Positions 34,105 through 43,421 of a stretch of DNA of 64,000 bases are shown one piece after another. The stretch covers positions 6,010,501-6,074,500 of the forward strand of contig NZ_AP023081.1 of assembly GCF_026072635.1 (NCBI RefSeq). The letters run 5' to 3'. The notes beneath the pieces are model-generated. The model ran no database searches, had not been told where the DNA came from, and was given only the letters and a program-made list of their open reading frames with translations. This stretch comes from Pseudomonas solani (lineage in GTDB: Bacteria > Pseudomonadota > Gammaproteobacteria > Pseudomonadales > Pseudomonadaceae). Made by a program: the position numbers and the translations under genes. Position 1 is the first letter of the stretch. Each line of letters starts with the position of its first letter.

Positions 34105-35098
34105 AGGAAGCCTTGCCGCGCGCCAGGCTCTGCGAGGGCTGTTCGCCAAAGGCCTGCTGATAATCGCTGGCGAACCGGCCCAGGTGGGTAAAACCCCAAC
34201 GGGTGGCCGTGGCGGCAACCGTATAGACACCGCGCTCCTCCAGCAGATCGCGACGCACGCCGTTCAGGCGCAAGCGCTTCAGATAACCCAGCGGCGACAC
34301 CCCGAACCGGCGCTTGAAGCCCTCATGCAGCCGCTGTGGCGATACACCGGCTACCGCCTGGATCTCCATCAGGGTCAGCTCATTCTGGGCATTGCGCTCG
34401 ATGAACTCGCGAGCCCTGCCCACGTATGCCGGGCAACGGGGCTCACCGACCTGGGCCAGTGCAGCGGAATAGTTATTGGGTTGCGACAGAAGCAGGCCCT
34501 TGATCAGGCTGCTCTCCAGGTCGCGGGCCAACAGCAACTGACTGGTGATCGGGCTGGCCTGCTCCAGCTCATCGGCCAGGTAACGCACCATTCGCCACCA
34601 GCCGGCGGTCGCCCCCTGCTCGGCATCGACGCGGGCATCGAAATGCACCGGTGCTTCGACCGGCTGCTGCAGCAAGTGCTCGAGCACCTGCTGCATCGAT
34701 TGGCAAGGAATCACCACCTGCAGCTTGCGGCAGTCAGCGGCGATGGTCAGGCGTTGCTGCTCACGGGGGCAAACGATGATCCCGGTCTGGGTATCGGAAC
34801 CATGCACCTGCCGGCCCTGACGGATTTCCTGCTCGCCATCCAGCGGCAGGCTGATGCTGTAGCTGGCAAACCCCTCGCGCGCCTCCACGCCTATCACCAC
34901 CTCGGTGCCGTAGTGGATGCGCCCGATAACGGTGGACAGCGGCCCCAGCCGACTGGCGGCATGCTCGAAGGCCAAGGGGTGCTCGGCACTCACCGACAGG
35001 CTGTGGGGGCCGGCGATCGCCGTCATCCAATCACGGGCACCGCCGATGTCGCGCAGGCTGGCTTTGAGTCCCGAAGCACAGGGGTGAGAAAACGGCAT
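34094..35098 (-). CDS. AraC-family regulator, likely activator of antABC
   Basis: A 334-residue regulator from ATG 35098-35096, preceded by TTGAGGAAC. The N-terminal part resembles the AraC_binding_2 domain of XylS/AndR-type regulators (FEHAASRLGPLSTVIGRIHYG). Two HTHs are at the C-terminus (LMEIQAVAGVSPQRLHEGFKR and YTVAATATRWGFTHLGRFASDY). It is divergent from antA. AraC/XylS regulators activate anthranilate dioxygenase genes in pCAR1 (AntR) and Burkholderia (AndR). The gene tail overlaps the end of the Lrp gene by 11 bases. Confidence 0.88.
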   Translation of the reverse strand: MPFSHPCASGLKASLRDIGGARDWMTAIAGPHSLSVSAEHPLAFEHAASRLGPLSTVIGRIHYGTEVVIGVEAREGFASYSISLPLDGEQEIRQGRQVHGSDTQTGIIVCPREQQRLTIAADCRKLQVVIPCQSMQQVLEHLLQQPVEAPVHFDARVDAEQGATAGWWRMVRYLADELEQASPITSQLLLARDLESSLIKGLLLSQPNNYSAALAQVGEPRCPAYVGRAREFIERNAQNELTLMEIQAVAGVSPQRLHEGFKRRFGVSPLGYLKRLRLNGVRRDLLEERGVYTVAATATRWGFTHLGRFASDYQQAFGEQPSQSLARGKASFTS

Positions 35099-35280
35099 AG
35101 TCAGTTCCTCAAGGCAGAGCGGCTTATCGTTGTTATGCCGCAAAGCATAGGGCGGCCGGGCGCTCTTTCGCCATAGGCGCCACGAAAACCGGCCAGGGTT
35201 GGATGCAAAAGCGGATAGAAGCCGGGACAGGGGCTGGGTCTAATTCGGTGGCATCGGACCACAACAACAAGGTACGCCTG

Positions 35281-36675
35281 ATGACCTCCCGATCCCCCGC
35301 TCAATGGCAACGTTTCGTCGAAGGGTGCCTGGACTTCCGCCCCGTGGAAGGCATTTACCGCATCGCCCGCGACATGTTTACCGAACCCGGACTGTTCGAC
35401 CTCGAGATGGAACTGATCTTCGAGAAGAACTGGATCTACGCCTGCCACGAAAGCGAAATCGCCACGCCCCATGACTTCGTCACGATCCGCGCGGGCCGCC
35501 AGCCGCTGATCATCACCCGCGACGGCGAAGGCCGGCTCAATGCCCTCATCAACGCTTGCCAGCATCGGGGCACCACCCTCACCCGGGTCATGAAGGGCAA
35601 CCAGAGCACCTTCACCTGCCCCTTTCATGCCTGGTGCTACAAAAGCGACGGGCGCCTGGTCAAGGTCAAGGCGCCGGGGGAATACCCGGCCGACTTCGAC
35701 AAGGCCAGCCGCGGCCTGAAGAAGGCACGCATCGAAAGCTACAAGGGCTTCGTGTTCGTCAGCCTCGACACCGAAGGTGTCGACAGCCTCGAGAGCTACC
35801 TGGGCGATGCCAAGGTGTTCTTCGACATGATGACCGCCCAATCCCCCACCGGTGAGCTGGAAGTGTTGCCTGGCCGCAGCAGCTACACCTACGAGGGCAA
35901 CTGGAAGCTGCAGAACGAAAACGGCCTCGACGGCTATCACGTCAGCACCGTGCACTACAACTACGTGGCCACCGTGCAGCACCGGCAGCAAGTCAACGCC
36001 GAAAAAGGACACGCCGCTGGCGACACCCTCGACTACAGCAAGCTCGGCGCCGGAGACAGCGCCACCGACGACGGCTGGTTCGCCTTCGACAACGGCCACA
36101 GCGTGCTCTTCAGCGAAATGCCCAACCCCTCGGTCCGCCCCGGCTACGCGAGCATCATGCCGCGCCTGGTGGAGGAATACGGCCAAGGCCGCGCCGAATG
36201 GATGATGCACCGCCTGCGCAACCTCAACGTCTACCCGAGCATGTTCTTCATCGACCAGATCAGCTCGCAGCTGCGCATCGTCCGCCCCCTGGCCTGGAAC
36301 AAGACCGAGGTTCATAGCTTCTGCCTGGGCGTGAAAGGCGAATCCGACGCCGACCGGGAAAACCGCATCCGCCAGTTCGAGGACTTCTTCAACGTCTCCG
36401 GCATGGGCACACCGGATGACCTCGTGGAGTTCCGCGAAGCCCAGCGTGGCTTCCAGGCGCGCCTGGAACGCTGGAGCGACATCTCCCGGGGCGCGGGTCA
36501 CTGGGTCGAAGGGGCGACGCCCAACAGCGAGGCGCTGGGGATAGCCCCGGTGCTGACCGGCATCGAATTCACCCACGAAGGGCTCTACGTGAATCAACAT
36601 GGAGCCTGGCAGCGTTTTCTACTCGACGGACTGGCCCGCAAGGCCGCCGCGCTCATCGATGTGCAGGAGCTCTGA
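35281..36675 (+). CDS. antA: Anthranilate 1,2-dioxygenase large subunit
   Basis: The 464-residue alpha subunit of a Rieske non-heme-iron dioxygenase, which converts anthranilate to catechol with loss of ammonia and CO2. ATG 35281 fits the family start; the frame is open further upstream. Rieske ligands are Cys93-x-His95 (NACQHRG) and Cys113-x2-His116 (TCPFHAW). The mononuclear iron site lies in ENGLDGYHVSTVHYN (His220, His225, bridging Asp217). Sequence and neighbours match AntA more closely than BenA, though benzoate dioxygenase is the main alternative. It is divergent from the AraC gene. No cat genes are in the window. Confidence 0.92.
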   Translation: MTSRSPAQWQRFVEGCLDFRPVEGIYRIARDMFTEPGLFDLEMELIFEKNWIYACHESEIATPHDFVTIRAGRQPLIITRDGEGRLNALINACQHRGTTLTRVMKGNQSTFTCPFHAWCYKSDGRLVKVKAPGEYPADFDKASRGLKKARIESYKGFVFVSLDTEGVDSLESYLGDAKVFFDMMTAQSPTGELEVLPGRSSYTYEGNWKLQNENGLDGYHVSTVHYNYVATVQHRQQVNAEKGHAAGDTLDYSKLGAGDSATDDGWFAFDNGHSVLFSEMPNPSVRPGYASIMPRLVEEYGQGRAEWMMHRLRNLNVYPSMFFIDQISSQLRIVRPLAWNKTEVHSFCLGVKGESDADRENRIRQFEDFFNVSGMGTPDDLVEFREAQRGFQARLERWSDISRGAGHWVEGATPNSEALGIAPVLTGIEFTHEGLYVNQHGAWQRFLLDGLARKAAALIDVQEL

Positions 36676-36678
36676 ATC

Positions 36679-37170
36679 ATGAATGCCGAGCTTCAATACC
36701 GGGTCGAACAATTCCTCTTCAACAAGGCCGCCTTGTGCGACGCCCAGGACTGGGACCGCTACCTGGCACTGTTCAGCGAAGACAGCGAATTCCACCTGCC
36801 ACAGTGGGACTCGGAGCACGTGTACACCACTGATCCGAAAACCAGCATGTCGCTGATCTACTACGCCAACCGCGGTGGCCTGGAAGACCGGGTGTTCCGC
36901 CTGCGCACCGGCAAGGCCGCCTCGGCCACGCCCATGCCGCGCACCCTGCACCAGGTCGGCAACGTCCGCATCAGCGCACTCGCCAACGGGGATCTCGAGG
37001 TCAAGGCGAACTGGCACACCCTGTTCCACCGCCTCGCCAGCACCGACCAGTTCTACGGCCACGCCACCTACCACCTGCGCCCCCATGGCGACAGCTGGTT
37101 GATCAGCCGCAAGCATGTGCTGCTGCTCAACGACACCATCAACTCGGTGCTGGATTTCTACCACCTCTGA
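36679..37170 (+). CDS. antB: Anthranilate 1,2-dioxygenase small subunit
   Basis: The 163-residue beta subunit with the NTF2-like fold of ring-hydroxylating dioxygenases. It starts three bases after the antA stop. Characteristic segments are FLFNKAALCDAQDWDRYLALF, HLPQWDSEHVYTTDP and RHVLLLNDTINSVLDFYHL-like C-terminus (KHVLLLNDTINSVLDFYH). It assembles with AntA as an alpha3beta3 oxygenase and has a structural rather than catalytic role. Confidence 0.92.
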   Translation: MNAELQYRVEQFLFNKAALCDAQDWDRYLALFSEDSEFHLPQWDSEHVYTTDPKTSMSLIYYANRGGLEDRVFRLRTGKAASATPMPRTLHQVGNVRISALANGDLEVKANWHTLFHRLASTDQFYGHATYHLRPHGDSWLISRKHVLLLNDTINSVLDFYHL

Positions 37171-37189
37171 CTGCACGAGACTCCAGATC

Positions 37190-38209
37190 ATGACACACAA
37201 GGTTGCCTTCAGCTTCGCCGACGGCAAGACCCTGTTCTGCCCCGTGCAGAACGATGAAATCCTCCTCGACGCCGCTTTGCGCGCCGGCATCAAGATCCCC
37301 CTGGATTGCCGTGAAGGCGTCTGTGGCACCTGCCAGGGCCGCTGCGAAAGCGGCCGCTATACCCAGGACTATGTAGATGACGAAGCCCTGAGCCCGGCCG
37401 ACCTGGCCCAGGGCCGAATGCTCACCTGCCAGACCCGCGTGCACTCCGATGCCAGGTTCTATTTCGACTTCGACTCCAGCGTCTGCCATGCCGCTGGCCC
37501 CGAATGCATCACGGCCACTGTGCGCGAGGTCGTGCAGGTCTCCGACAGCACGGCACTGCTGTGGCTCGATGCCAGCCAGTTACCCCGCCAGCTTGACTTC
37601 CTCCCTGGGCAGTACGCACGCATGCGGGTGCCGGGCACCGACACCTGGCGGGCGTACTCCTTCGCCAACCGACCTGGCGCTAGCAACCAGCTGCAGTTCC
37701 TCGTGCGGCTGCTGCCCGATGGGGTGATGAGCCGCTACCTGCGCGAGCGCTGGCAGCCCGGCGACATCCTCGAGCTCGAAGCGCCCCTGGGCAGTTTCTA
37801 CCTGCGCCAACTGGAGCGCCCCGTGGTAATGGCGGCGGGCGGCACCGGGCTTTCGGCCTTCCTCGGGATGCTCGACGAAATGGCGGAGAGCGGCCCCCAT
37901 GGGCAACCGGTCACGCTGTTCTACGGGGTCAACCAGGAGGCCGACCTGTGCGAGCTGGAGCGCCTGGCCAGCTATCACCAACGCATCCCGGGGTTCACCC
38001 TGCATACGGTGGTCAACCAGCCCGGCGAGGCCTGGAGCGGCAAGCGGGGCTATATCCCCGAGCACCTGGATGTTCCCCTCGAGCCCGAGCAGAACTTCGA
38101 CCTCTATGTGTGCGGGCCGCCTCCAATGGTCGACGCAATCAAGCAATGGGCCACCGACCATTGCGTCACAGGAGCTCGGATATTCGCCGAAAAATTCATA
38201 GGCAGTTGA
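37190..38209 (+). CDS. antC: Anthranilate 1,2-dioxygenase reductase component
   Basis: A 339-residue iron-sulfur flavoprotein that passes electrons from NADH to AntAB. The N-terminal plant-type ferredoxin uses Cys40, Cys45, Cys48 and Cys80 (LDCREGVCGTCQGRCESG). The FAD domain has RAYSFANRP and the NAD domain VVMAAGGTGLSAFLGML and YVCGPPPMVD. The opening KVAFSFADGKTLF is nearly that of known AntC proteins. It completes the antABC operon. Confidence 0.93.
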   Translation: MTHKVAFSFADGKTLFCPVQNDEILLDAALRAGIKIPLDCREGVCGTCQGRCESGRYTQDYVDDEALSPADLAQGRMLTCQTRVHSDARFYFDFDSSVCHAAGPECITATVREVVQVSDSTALLWLDASQLPRQLDFLPGQYARMRVPGTDTWRAYSFANRPGASNQLQFLVRLLPDGVMSRYLRERWQPGDILELEAPLGSFYLRQLERPVVMAAGGTGLSAFLGMLDEMAESGPHGQPVTLFYGVNQEADLCELERLASYHQRIPGFTLHTVVNQPGEAWSGKRGYIPEHLDVPLEPEQNFDLYVCGPPPMVDAIKQWATDHCVTGARIFAEKFIGS

Positions 38210-38276
38210 ACCCAGGGCCAGCGCCGACCCAGCACACTCCCCACCATTCCGCCCCACCCGAGGGGAGCCCAACGCC

Positions 38277-39152
38277 ATGAGTCGCCCCCAAGATCCAGCT
38301 GCACTCGCCGCCTATTTCGAAGCCCAGTACAACGCCCGCGCGAGCGTCGACAACTATGAGCGATACCCGCTCCTGTACCGCGAACTGAGCGACAGCGCCC
38401 ACGCTTCCCTGCCCTGCCACCGCGATGTGCCCTACGGTCCCGGGGCGAATGAGAAGCTGGACATCTTCCCCGGCAGCCAGCCAAACGCGCCGGTGCTGCT
38501 GTTCGTCCATGGCGGCTATTGGCGCGCGCTTTCCAAGGCCGCCTCCGCTTTCATGGCGCCGGCCCTGACGGCTGCCGGCGCCTGTGTCGCGGTGCTTGAA
38601 TACGACCTGGCACCGGCAGTGACGCTGGACCATATCGTCGACCAGACCCGCCGTGCGCTGGCCTGGCTGTACCGGAACGTCGGTGAATTCGGCGGTGCCC
38701 CCCAGCGGCTCTACGCGAGCGGCAGCTCCGCCGGCGGCCACCTCACCGGCATGCTTCTGGCCGGTGGCTGGCACGCCTCATACGGGGTGCCCGACAACGT
38801 GCTGCGCGGGGCCCTGCCCATCAGCGGCCTGTTCGACCTGGACCCGTTGCGCAGCACCTACGTCAACGACTGGATGCAGTTCGACGCCGATTACGCCCGT
38901 CGCAACAGCCCGCTGTTCCACCTGCCAAGCGCAGGCAGCGGTGAGCTGGTAGCCAGCTACGGCGCACTGGAAAGCGAGGAGTTCGCCTGGCAATCGGCCG
39001 AGTTCCTGGCAGCCTGGCGGCGGAACGGTTTCGAAGGCCGCACACTCGCAGTGCCTGGCAAGAACCACTTCGATGTCGTGCTCGAACTGGGCGAACCGGG
39101 CAGCCCTCTGTACCAGGCCATCTGCCAGCTGATGAAGCTCGACGCTCAATAG
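38277..39152 (+). CDS. Alpha/beta hydrolase of the kynurenine-formamidase (AFMID) type
   Basis: A 291-residue hydrolase. The HGGYW motif (FVHGGYWRALSK) is the hallmark of alpha/beta-type arylformamidases. The nucleophile Ser is in ASGSSAGGHL and the His in GKNHFDVV; the Asp is probably in LESEEF or nearby. Such enzymes deformylate N-formylkynurenine. Placed 67 bases after antC, it could instead hydrolyse N-formylanthranilate or another anthranilate amide and feed antABC directly. No kynureninase or tryptophan dioxygenase gene is nearby. Confidence 0.82.
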   Translation: MSRPQDPAALAAYFEAQYNARASVDNYERYPLLYRELSDSAHASLPCHRDVPYGPGANEKLDIFPGSQPNAPVLLFVHGGYWRALSKAASAFMAPALTAAGACVAVLEYDLAPAVTLDHIVDQTRRALAWLYRNVGEFGGAPQRLYASGSSAGGHLTGMLLAGGWHASYGVPDNVLRGALPISGLFDLDPLRSTYVNDWMQFDADYARRNSPLFHLPSAGSGELVASYGALESEEFAWQSAEFLAAWRRNGFEGRTLAVPGKNHFDVVLELGEPGSPLYQAICQLMKLDAQ

Positions 39153-39185
39153 GGGCTCGGCCATCAGCGGGCCGGCACGGCCTTT

Positions 39186-39956
39186 TCATCGCCCGGGGGC
39201 CTGTTCATAACGACGCTGGATGCGCTCCACCTCGCCCGAACGGCGCAACTGCTCCAGGGCACGGCCCCAGGCGGCGACCACCGCGTCGTCACTGTCGAGG
39301 CTGAAGGCGATGTACAGCGATGAGCGATACAGCTCCACGGGAATGCGCCGCAAGGTGCCGGGGGCGATGCCCAGTTGGCCGCTGTAGTAGGCCACCCCCG
39401 CGTCGGTGTCGCCGGCGATCACCGCTGTGCGCCCGGCCAGCAGCATGCGGTAGAGCTGCTGGCTTTCGGCGGCGCTGCGGTCGAGGTTGTCGAAGCCCTG
39501 GGCGGCCAGCGTCTGCGGCACCAGGCCGGCGTGGCGGGTGGTGATCTGCGGGGCGCGGCGCAACTGCGCCAGGGAATCCAGCGGCTCGGCGGCATTGGCC
39601 AGCTGATAGGGATAGATGCTCTCTTCCACGATCGGCCCCACCCACTTGTACAGAAGCTCGCGCTCCGGCGTGCGGAACATCGAATACATGATGGTCCTGG
39701 GTCGGGTGCGCAGTTCGAGGGCGGCACGCATGCTCGGCAGCACCGCCACGGAGAAGTCATCCCCGGTCAAGGCCATGATGGCCCGGACGATATCCGTGGC
39801 CATGCCGGTGAGCCGGCCATCCTGCTGGTAGTTGTAGGGCGCCCACTCCTCGGTGACGACCTGGTACTGCGCCGCCCTTGCGGGGAGGCAGAGCAGCAGG
39901 CACAGCAAGGTTGCACCGAGTCTCGAATACGTCACGGGGGCGGCCTGGCGCTCCAT
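39186..39956 (-). CDS. Periplasmic solute-binding protein, SBP_bac_3-like
   Basis: A 256-residue secreted protein. The ATG at 39956-39954 gives a signal peptide (SRLGATLLCLLLCLPARAAQ). The longer frame from 40118 overlaps the PhyH start. The mature part follows the family-3 solute-binding fold (VVTEEWAPYNYQQDGRLTGMATDIV, YSMFRTPERELLYKWVGPI). No ABC permease or ATPase gene is adjacent. Many stand-alone pseudomonad members like this are of unknown role and may serve signalling instead of transport. Convergent with the formamidase-like gene. Confidence 0.85.
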   Translation of the reverse strand: MERQAAPVTYSRLGATLLCLLLCLPARAAQYQVVTEEWAPYNYQQDGRLTGMATDIVRAIMALTGDDFSVAVLPSMRAALELRTRPRTIMYSMFRTPERELLYKWVGPIVEESIYPYQLANAAEPLDSLAQLRRAPQITTRHAGLVPQTLAAQGFDNLDRSAAESQQLYRMLLAGRTAVIAGDTDAGVAYYSGQLGIAPGTLRRIPVELYRSSLYIAFSLDSDDAVVAAWGRALEQLRRSGEVERIQRRYEQAPGR

Positions 39957-40116
39957 GCGGTTGATGACCGAAGACGTAATCCAAGCATAGATTCGTGCCC
40001 CGCGCACAGGCCCATTGGCACCTGTCGTGCCCCAACCGAAAGACAGCACTTGCCCATCCTCCGGCTCTTGCCCGATGCTTCCGCCCTTTCGGGCTGATAG
40101 GGACATCGGGCACACC

Positions 40117-40779
40117 ATGACTGACCGCGAACAACTCCACCGAGATGGCTACGCCCTGCTGCGCCAGGCGATCCCAGCCGGGTGGCTGGACGAGCTGCGC
40201 ACCCTGTTCGACGCCGGGGTCAAGCCTTCGGACCAATGGCCGGTGCCCCGGGGCCGGGACTGGCGCCATTCCCTGCTGGACCTGGAGCCCAGGGTCCAGG
40301 CCCTGTGCCGCCTGCCAGCGGTACTGGCGGCGGTGGGCGAACTGATCGGCGAACGCTTCTTCCTCGCCCAGGTGGAAGGCCGCGAACCCCTGGCCGGCGG
40401 CGGCTACCAGCAATTGCACCGCGACCTCTCGGCACAGCGCCCCGGCGACACCATCAACGCCCTGGCCTACCTCGACGACTACGGCCCCGACAACGGCGCG
40501 ACGCGCATCGTCCCCGGCAGCCACCGCCCGGCGGCGGGAGAACCGCCGCTCGACGTCAATGACGAAACCCGCACCCTGCAGCTCTCCGGCAGCGCAGGGG
40601 ACATCCTGGTGTTCGATGCCGACCTGGTGCACGCCGGCAGCCTCAACACCCTCGGCGGCCGCCGTCGCACCCTGCTGATCGGCTATTGCGCCGAACCCCT
40701 CTACGCCTCGTACCTGGACACACGGCAGCTGCGCGGTATCCGCATGGACGCCCAGGAGCGCTTCGATCCCGTGGAATAG
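40117..40779 (+). CDS. Phytanoyl-CoA dioxygenase (PhyH) family protein
   Basis: A 220-residue Fe(II)/2-oxoglutarate-dependent oxygenase. The iron ligands fit HRD in QQLHRDLSA (H-x-D) and the distal His in DADLVHAGS. The 2-oxoglutarate-binding Arg is likely in RRRTLLIGY. IVPGSHRPAAGE is the usual PhyH strand. Members hydroxylate varied small molecules, and the substrate here is unknown. It is divergent from the solute-binding protein gene at 39956. Confidence 0.85.
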   Translation: MTDREQLHRDGYALLRQAIPAGWLDELRTLFDAGVKPSDQWPVPRGRDWRHSLLDLEPRVQALCRLPAVLAAVGELIGERFFLAQVEGREPLAGGGYQQLHRDLSAQRPGDTINALAYLDDYGPDNGATRIVPGSHRPAAGEPPLDVNDETRTLQLSGSAGDILVFDADLVHAGSLNTLGGRRRTLLIGYCAEPLYASYLDTRQLRGIRMDAQERFDPVE

Positions 40780-40794
40780 TCCCGAGCGTGCCGT

Positions 40795-40829
40795 GATGGG
40801 TTTCGCTTCGCTCTACGCCATCCTACGAA
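40795..40829. repeat. Dispersed 35-base repeat (copy 1, inverted)
   Basis: Contains GGTTTCGCTTCGCTCTACGC and flanking bases. The reverse complement recurs at 47945-47979, 52500-52534 and 52743-52776. It lies in the 179-base spacer between the PhyH gene and the CSLREA-protein gene, which otherwise shows nothing recognisable. Confidence 0.8.
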
Positions 40830-40958
40830 CAGCCGCAGCCCCGCCGTGGGGGCTGTGCGCAACGATTGAGTCGGGCACCATTTTCGCGGCGCACTGTCGT
40901 ACCTCAGCGGCCTCAGTCGTGCAATCGAGCGCTGATTCCCCACACTGAGGACCTTCCC

Positions 40959-42320
40959 ATGCCAGGCCATTGCCACCGTTCGCTGTCGCTCGTTTTCGCC
41001 CTCACCGCCCCACTGGCCGCCGATGCGCTGGAACTGCGCGTCAACACCTTCGCCGATGAAGACGACGGCCAGTGCACCCAGGCCCATTGCTCCCTGCGCG
41101 AGGCCATTTCTACCGCCAATGCCACGCCGGGGGAGACCGTCATCCTCCTCAGCACCGGCGACTACCTGCTGCAGAAGGCCAACCCCGACCCGGCCGGCAA
41201 CTGGCCCGTGGAAGAAGACGCCAACGCCATCGGCGACTTCGACGTACACGGCCAGGTCAGCCTGGTCGGCCGGGGCGCGGCGGTGACCCGCCTCAACGCC
41301 AACCGCCTGGACCGCCTGTTCCACGTGCACGCCGGCGCCCAGCTGAAGCTGCGCAACCTCGGCCTCACCGGTGGCCAGCAGATCTACGACGGCGGCGCCC
41401 TGCTCAATTACGGCCAGGTGCAGCTCAACCAGGTGGAGTTGGTGGACAACCGCGTGTTCGTCTACATGCCCTACCCGGCCACACAGGCCGGCAACGGCGG
41501 CGCCATCGCCAACTTCGGCGTGCTGGAGGTGCACCGCTCGACCTTCCGCGACAACCGCAACTTCGGTGAGGAAGCCCAGAGCGCCGGCAAGGGTGGCGCC
41601 CTGTACAACGAGGGCACGCTCACCGTCCGCGACAGCCTGTTCAACGCCAACCGGGCGTCCGACTACGGCGAATGGGGCATGGGTGGCGGGCTCTACAACC
41701 AGGGCTCGGCGGACATCGCCCGCACCACCTTCCAGGCCAACGAGGTGCTCAGGAGCGGCTACGGCGCGGCCATCGCCAATGCCGGGCAACTGCGCCTGGC
41801 CAACAGCACCCTCAGCGGCAACCGCAGCATCGAACGGGGCGCCTTCGAGAACGGCCACCCCTTCCTGCCGCAGCTGTCCGCCCAGTCCCGTGCCGAGCTG
41901 CTGCACGTGACCATCGCCGGCAACGACGGCTGGGGCGTCACCAACCGGGGCGACCTGCTGCTGCGCAACAGCATCGTCGCCGGCAACCGCGCCACGGAGT
42001 TCGACGAGGTGCGCAACTGCCAGGGCCTGCCGGGCGCCGTCGACTTCCGCGCCCGTGGCCTGCTGCTGGGCACGGACGGCAGCAACTGCCTGGCGGAGAA
42101 CTACATCGCCGACGCGGCGACCTTCACCCACCAGCTGTTCCCCCTGCAGGAAAACAACGGTGCCTGGGTGCACCCGCTGCGCCGCACCAGCGCCGCCATC
42201 GACGCCGGCGTGGGCAACTGTTCCAGCCACGACCAGCGCGGGCTCGACCGCCAGCGCGACGGCAACGGCGATGGCCTGGTCAACTGCGACCTCGGCGCCT
42301 TCGAGCGCGCCTACCCCTGA
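40959..42320 (+). CDS. Secreted CSLREA-motif right-handed beta-helix protein
   Basis: A 453-residue protein from ATG 40959, behind ACTGAGG. A signal peptide (LVFALTAPLAADA) precedes the CSLREA motif (AHCSLREAISTAN) near residue 45. After this, strand-turn repeats of the type GGAL-NYGQ, GGAIANFG, GGALYNEG, GGGLYNQG and AAIANAG show a parallel beta-helix like those of adhesins and polysaccharide lyases. It ends with DLGAFERAYP, as in choice-of-anchor Q proteins. No catalytic site is apparent. Probably exported or surface associated. Confidence 0.85.
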   Translation: MPGHCHRSLSLVFALTAPLAADALELRVNTFADEDDGQCTQAHCSLREAISTANATPGETVILLSTGDYLLQKANPDPAGNWPVEEDANAIGDFDVHGQVSLVGRGAAVTRLNANRLDRLFHVHAGAQLKLRNLGLTGGQQIYDGGALLNYGQVQLNQVELVDNRVFVYMPYPATQAGNGGAIANFGVLEVHRSTFRDNRNFGEEAQSAGKGGALYNEGTLTVRDSLFNANRASDYGEWGMGGGLYNQGSADIARTTFQANEVLRSGYGAAIANAGQLRLANSTLSGNRSIERGAFENGHPFLPQLSAQSRAELLHVTIAGNDGWGVTNRGDLLLRNSIVAGNRATEFDEVRNCQGLPGAVDFRARGLLLGTDGSNCLAENYIADAATFTHQLFPLQENNGAWVHPLRRTSAAIDAGVGNCSSHDQRGLDRQRDGNGDGLVNCDLGAFERAYP

Positions 42321-43421
42321 CTAGCGCTGCGCCTGGCGCGCCTGCAGGTAGGCGAGGATCGCCGGGGCGTCGCCGGCGAACTCGATGCGCGCGCCCTTGC
42401 TCTCGCGCTGGTAGGCGTACATCGGGTCGTAGTACTCGCGCAGCAGCCCTTCGATCCAGCCCCGGTGCAGCTCCACCGCGCCGCTGCGGCGCTGCTCGTC
42501 GAGGGCCTCCTGCATGACCGCGCGCAGGCGCTGGTAGCGTTCGCCGCCGAGGCGCTTCTGGATGTTGTCCATGCTCTGCAGCAGGCGCTCGGCGAAGCGC
42601 TCGAAGCCCTGCTCCTCGCCCTGCACGATGCGGAACTCGGCGGCCAGATCGGTCACATAGTCCTTGAGTATCCGCTCGATGCGCCCTTCCAGGCTGTCCT
42701 CCAGCCACACCAGCGGGAAGCGCTGCAGGCCCTGGTGCAGCGACAACGGCAACGAGCAGGCGCCGATCATGCGGCTCTCGTCCTCCAGCACGAACTGCTG
42801 CTGCCCACGGGCGCGGCGCTTGAGCAGGTCGACGGCGATGCGGTTCTCGAAGTCGATCTGCGAGGGCTGCCCCGTGGCGCGCTTGCCGAAGCTGGAGCCC
42901 CGGTGGTTGGCATGCCCCTCGAGGTCGATGCTGTTGGCCAGCGCCGCCACCACTTCGGTCTTGCCGGTGCCGGTCATGCCGCCGACGATGACGAAATCGC
43001 ACTCCGCCACCGCGGCATCGAGGGTCTCGATGAGGAAGGTACGCATCGCCTTGTAGCCGCCGATCACCCGCGGGTAATCGATGCCCGCCTCCTTCAGCCA
43101 CTGCTGCACGATCTGCGAGCGCAGGCCGCCACGGAAGCAGTACAGGTAACCCTCGGGGTGGGCCCTGGCGAAGGCGGCCCAGGCCGCCACCCGTTCCGCC
43201 TTGACCTTGCCGGAGACCAGATGGTGGCCCAGCTCGATGGCGGCCTGCTGGCCCTTCTGCTTGTAGCAGGTGCCGACCTTCTGCCGCTCGATGTCGGTCA
43301 TCAGCGGCAGGCTTTCGGTATTGGGGAAGGCGCCCTTGGTGTATTCCACCGGGGCACGCATATCCATCATGGGAACGTCGTTGAGGAAGAGCTCGCGGTA
43401 GTCGGTGGCGTTGTCGCGCAT
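42321..43421 (-). CDS. selU: tRNA 2-selenouridine synthase
   Basis: A 366-residue enzyme (also called MnmH/YbbB) that replaces sulfur with selenium in 2-thiouridine at the wobble position of some tRNAs, using selenophosphate. The N-terminal rhodanese domain carries Cys95 in YCFRGGLRS. A P-loop follows (GGMTGTGKT, residues about 147-155), which serves geranylation/selenation. ATG 43421 overlaps the selD stop (TGATG), so the two are translationally coupled. Length matches the family. Confidence 0.94.
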   Translation of the reverse strand: MRDNATDYRELFLNDVPMMDMRAPVEYTKGAFPNTESLPLMTDIERQKVGTCYKQKGQQAAIELGHHLVSGKVKAERVAAWAAFARAHPEGYLYCFRGGLRSQIVQQWLKEAGIDYPRVIGGYKAMRTFLIETLDAAVAECDFVIVGGMTGTGKTEVVAALANSIDLEGHANHRGSSFGKRATGQPSQIDFENRIAVDLLKRRARGQQQFVLEDESRMIGACSLPLSLHQGLQRFPLVWLEDSLEGRIERILKDYVTDLAAEFRIVQGEEQGFERFAERLLQSMDNIQKRLGGERYQRLRAVMQEALDEQRRSGAVELHRGWIEGLLREYYDPMYAYQRESKGARIEFAGDAPAILAYLQARQAQR

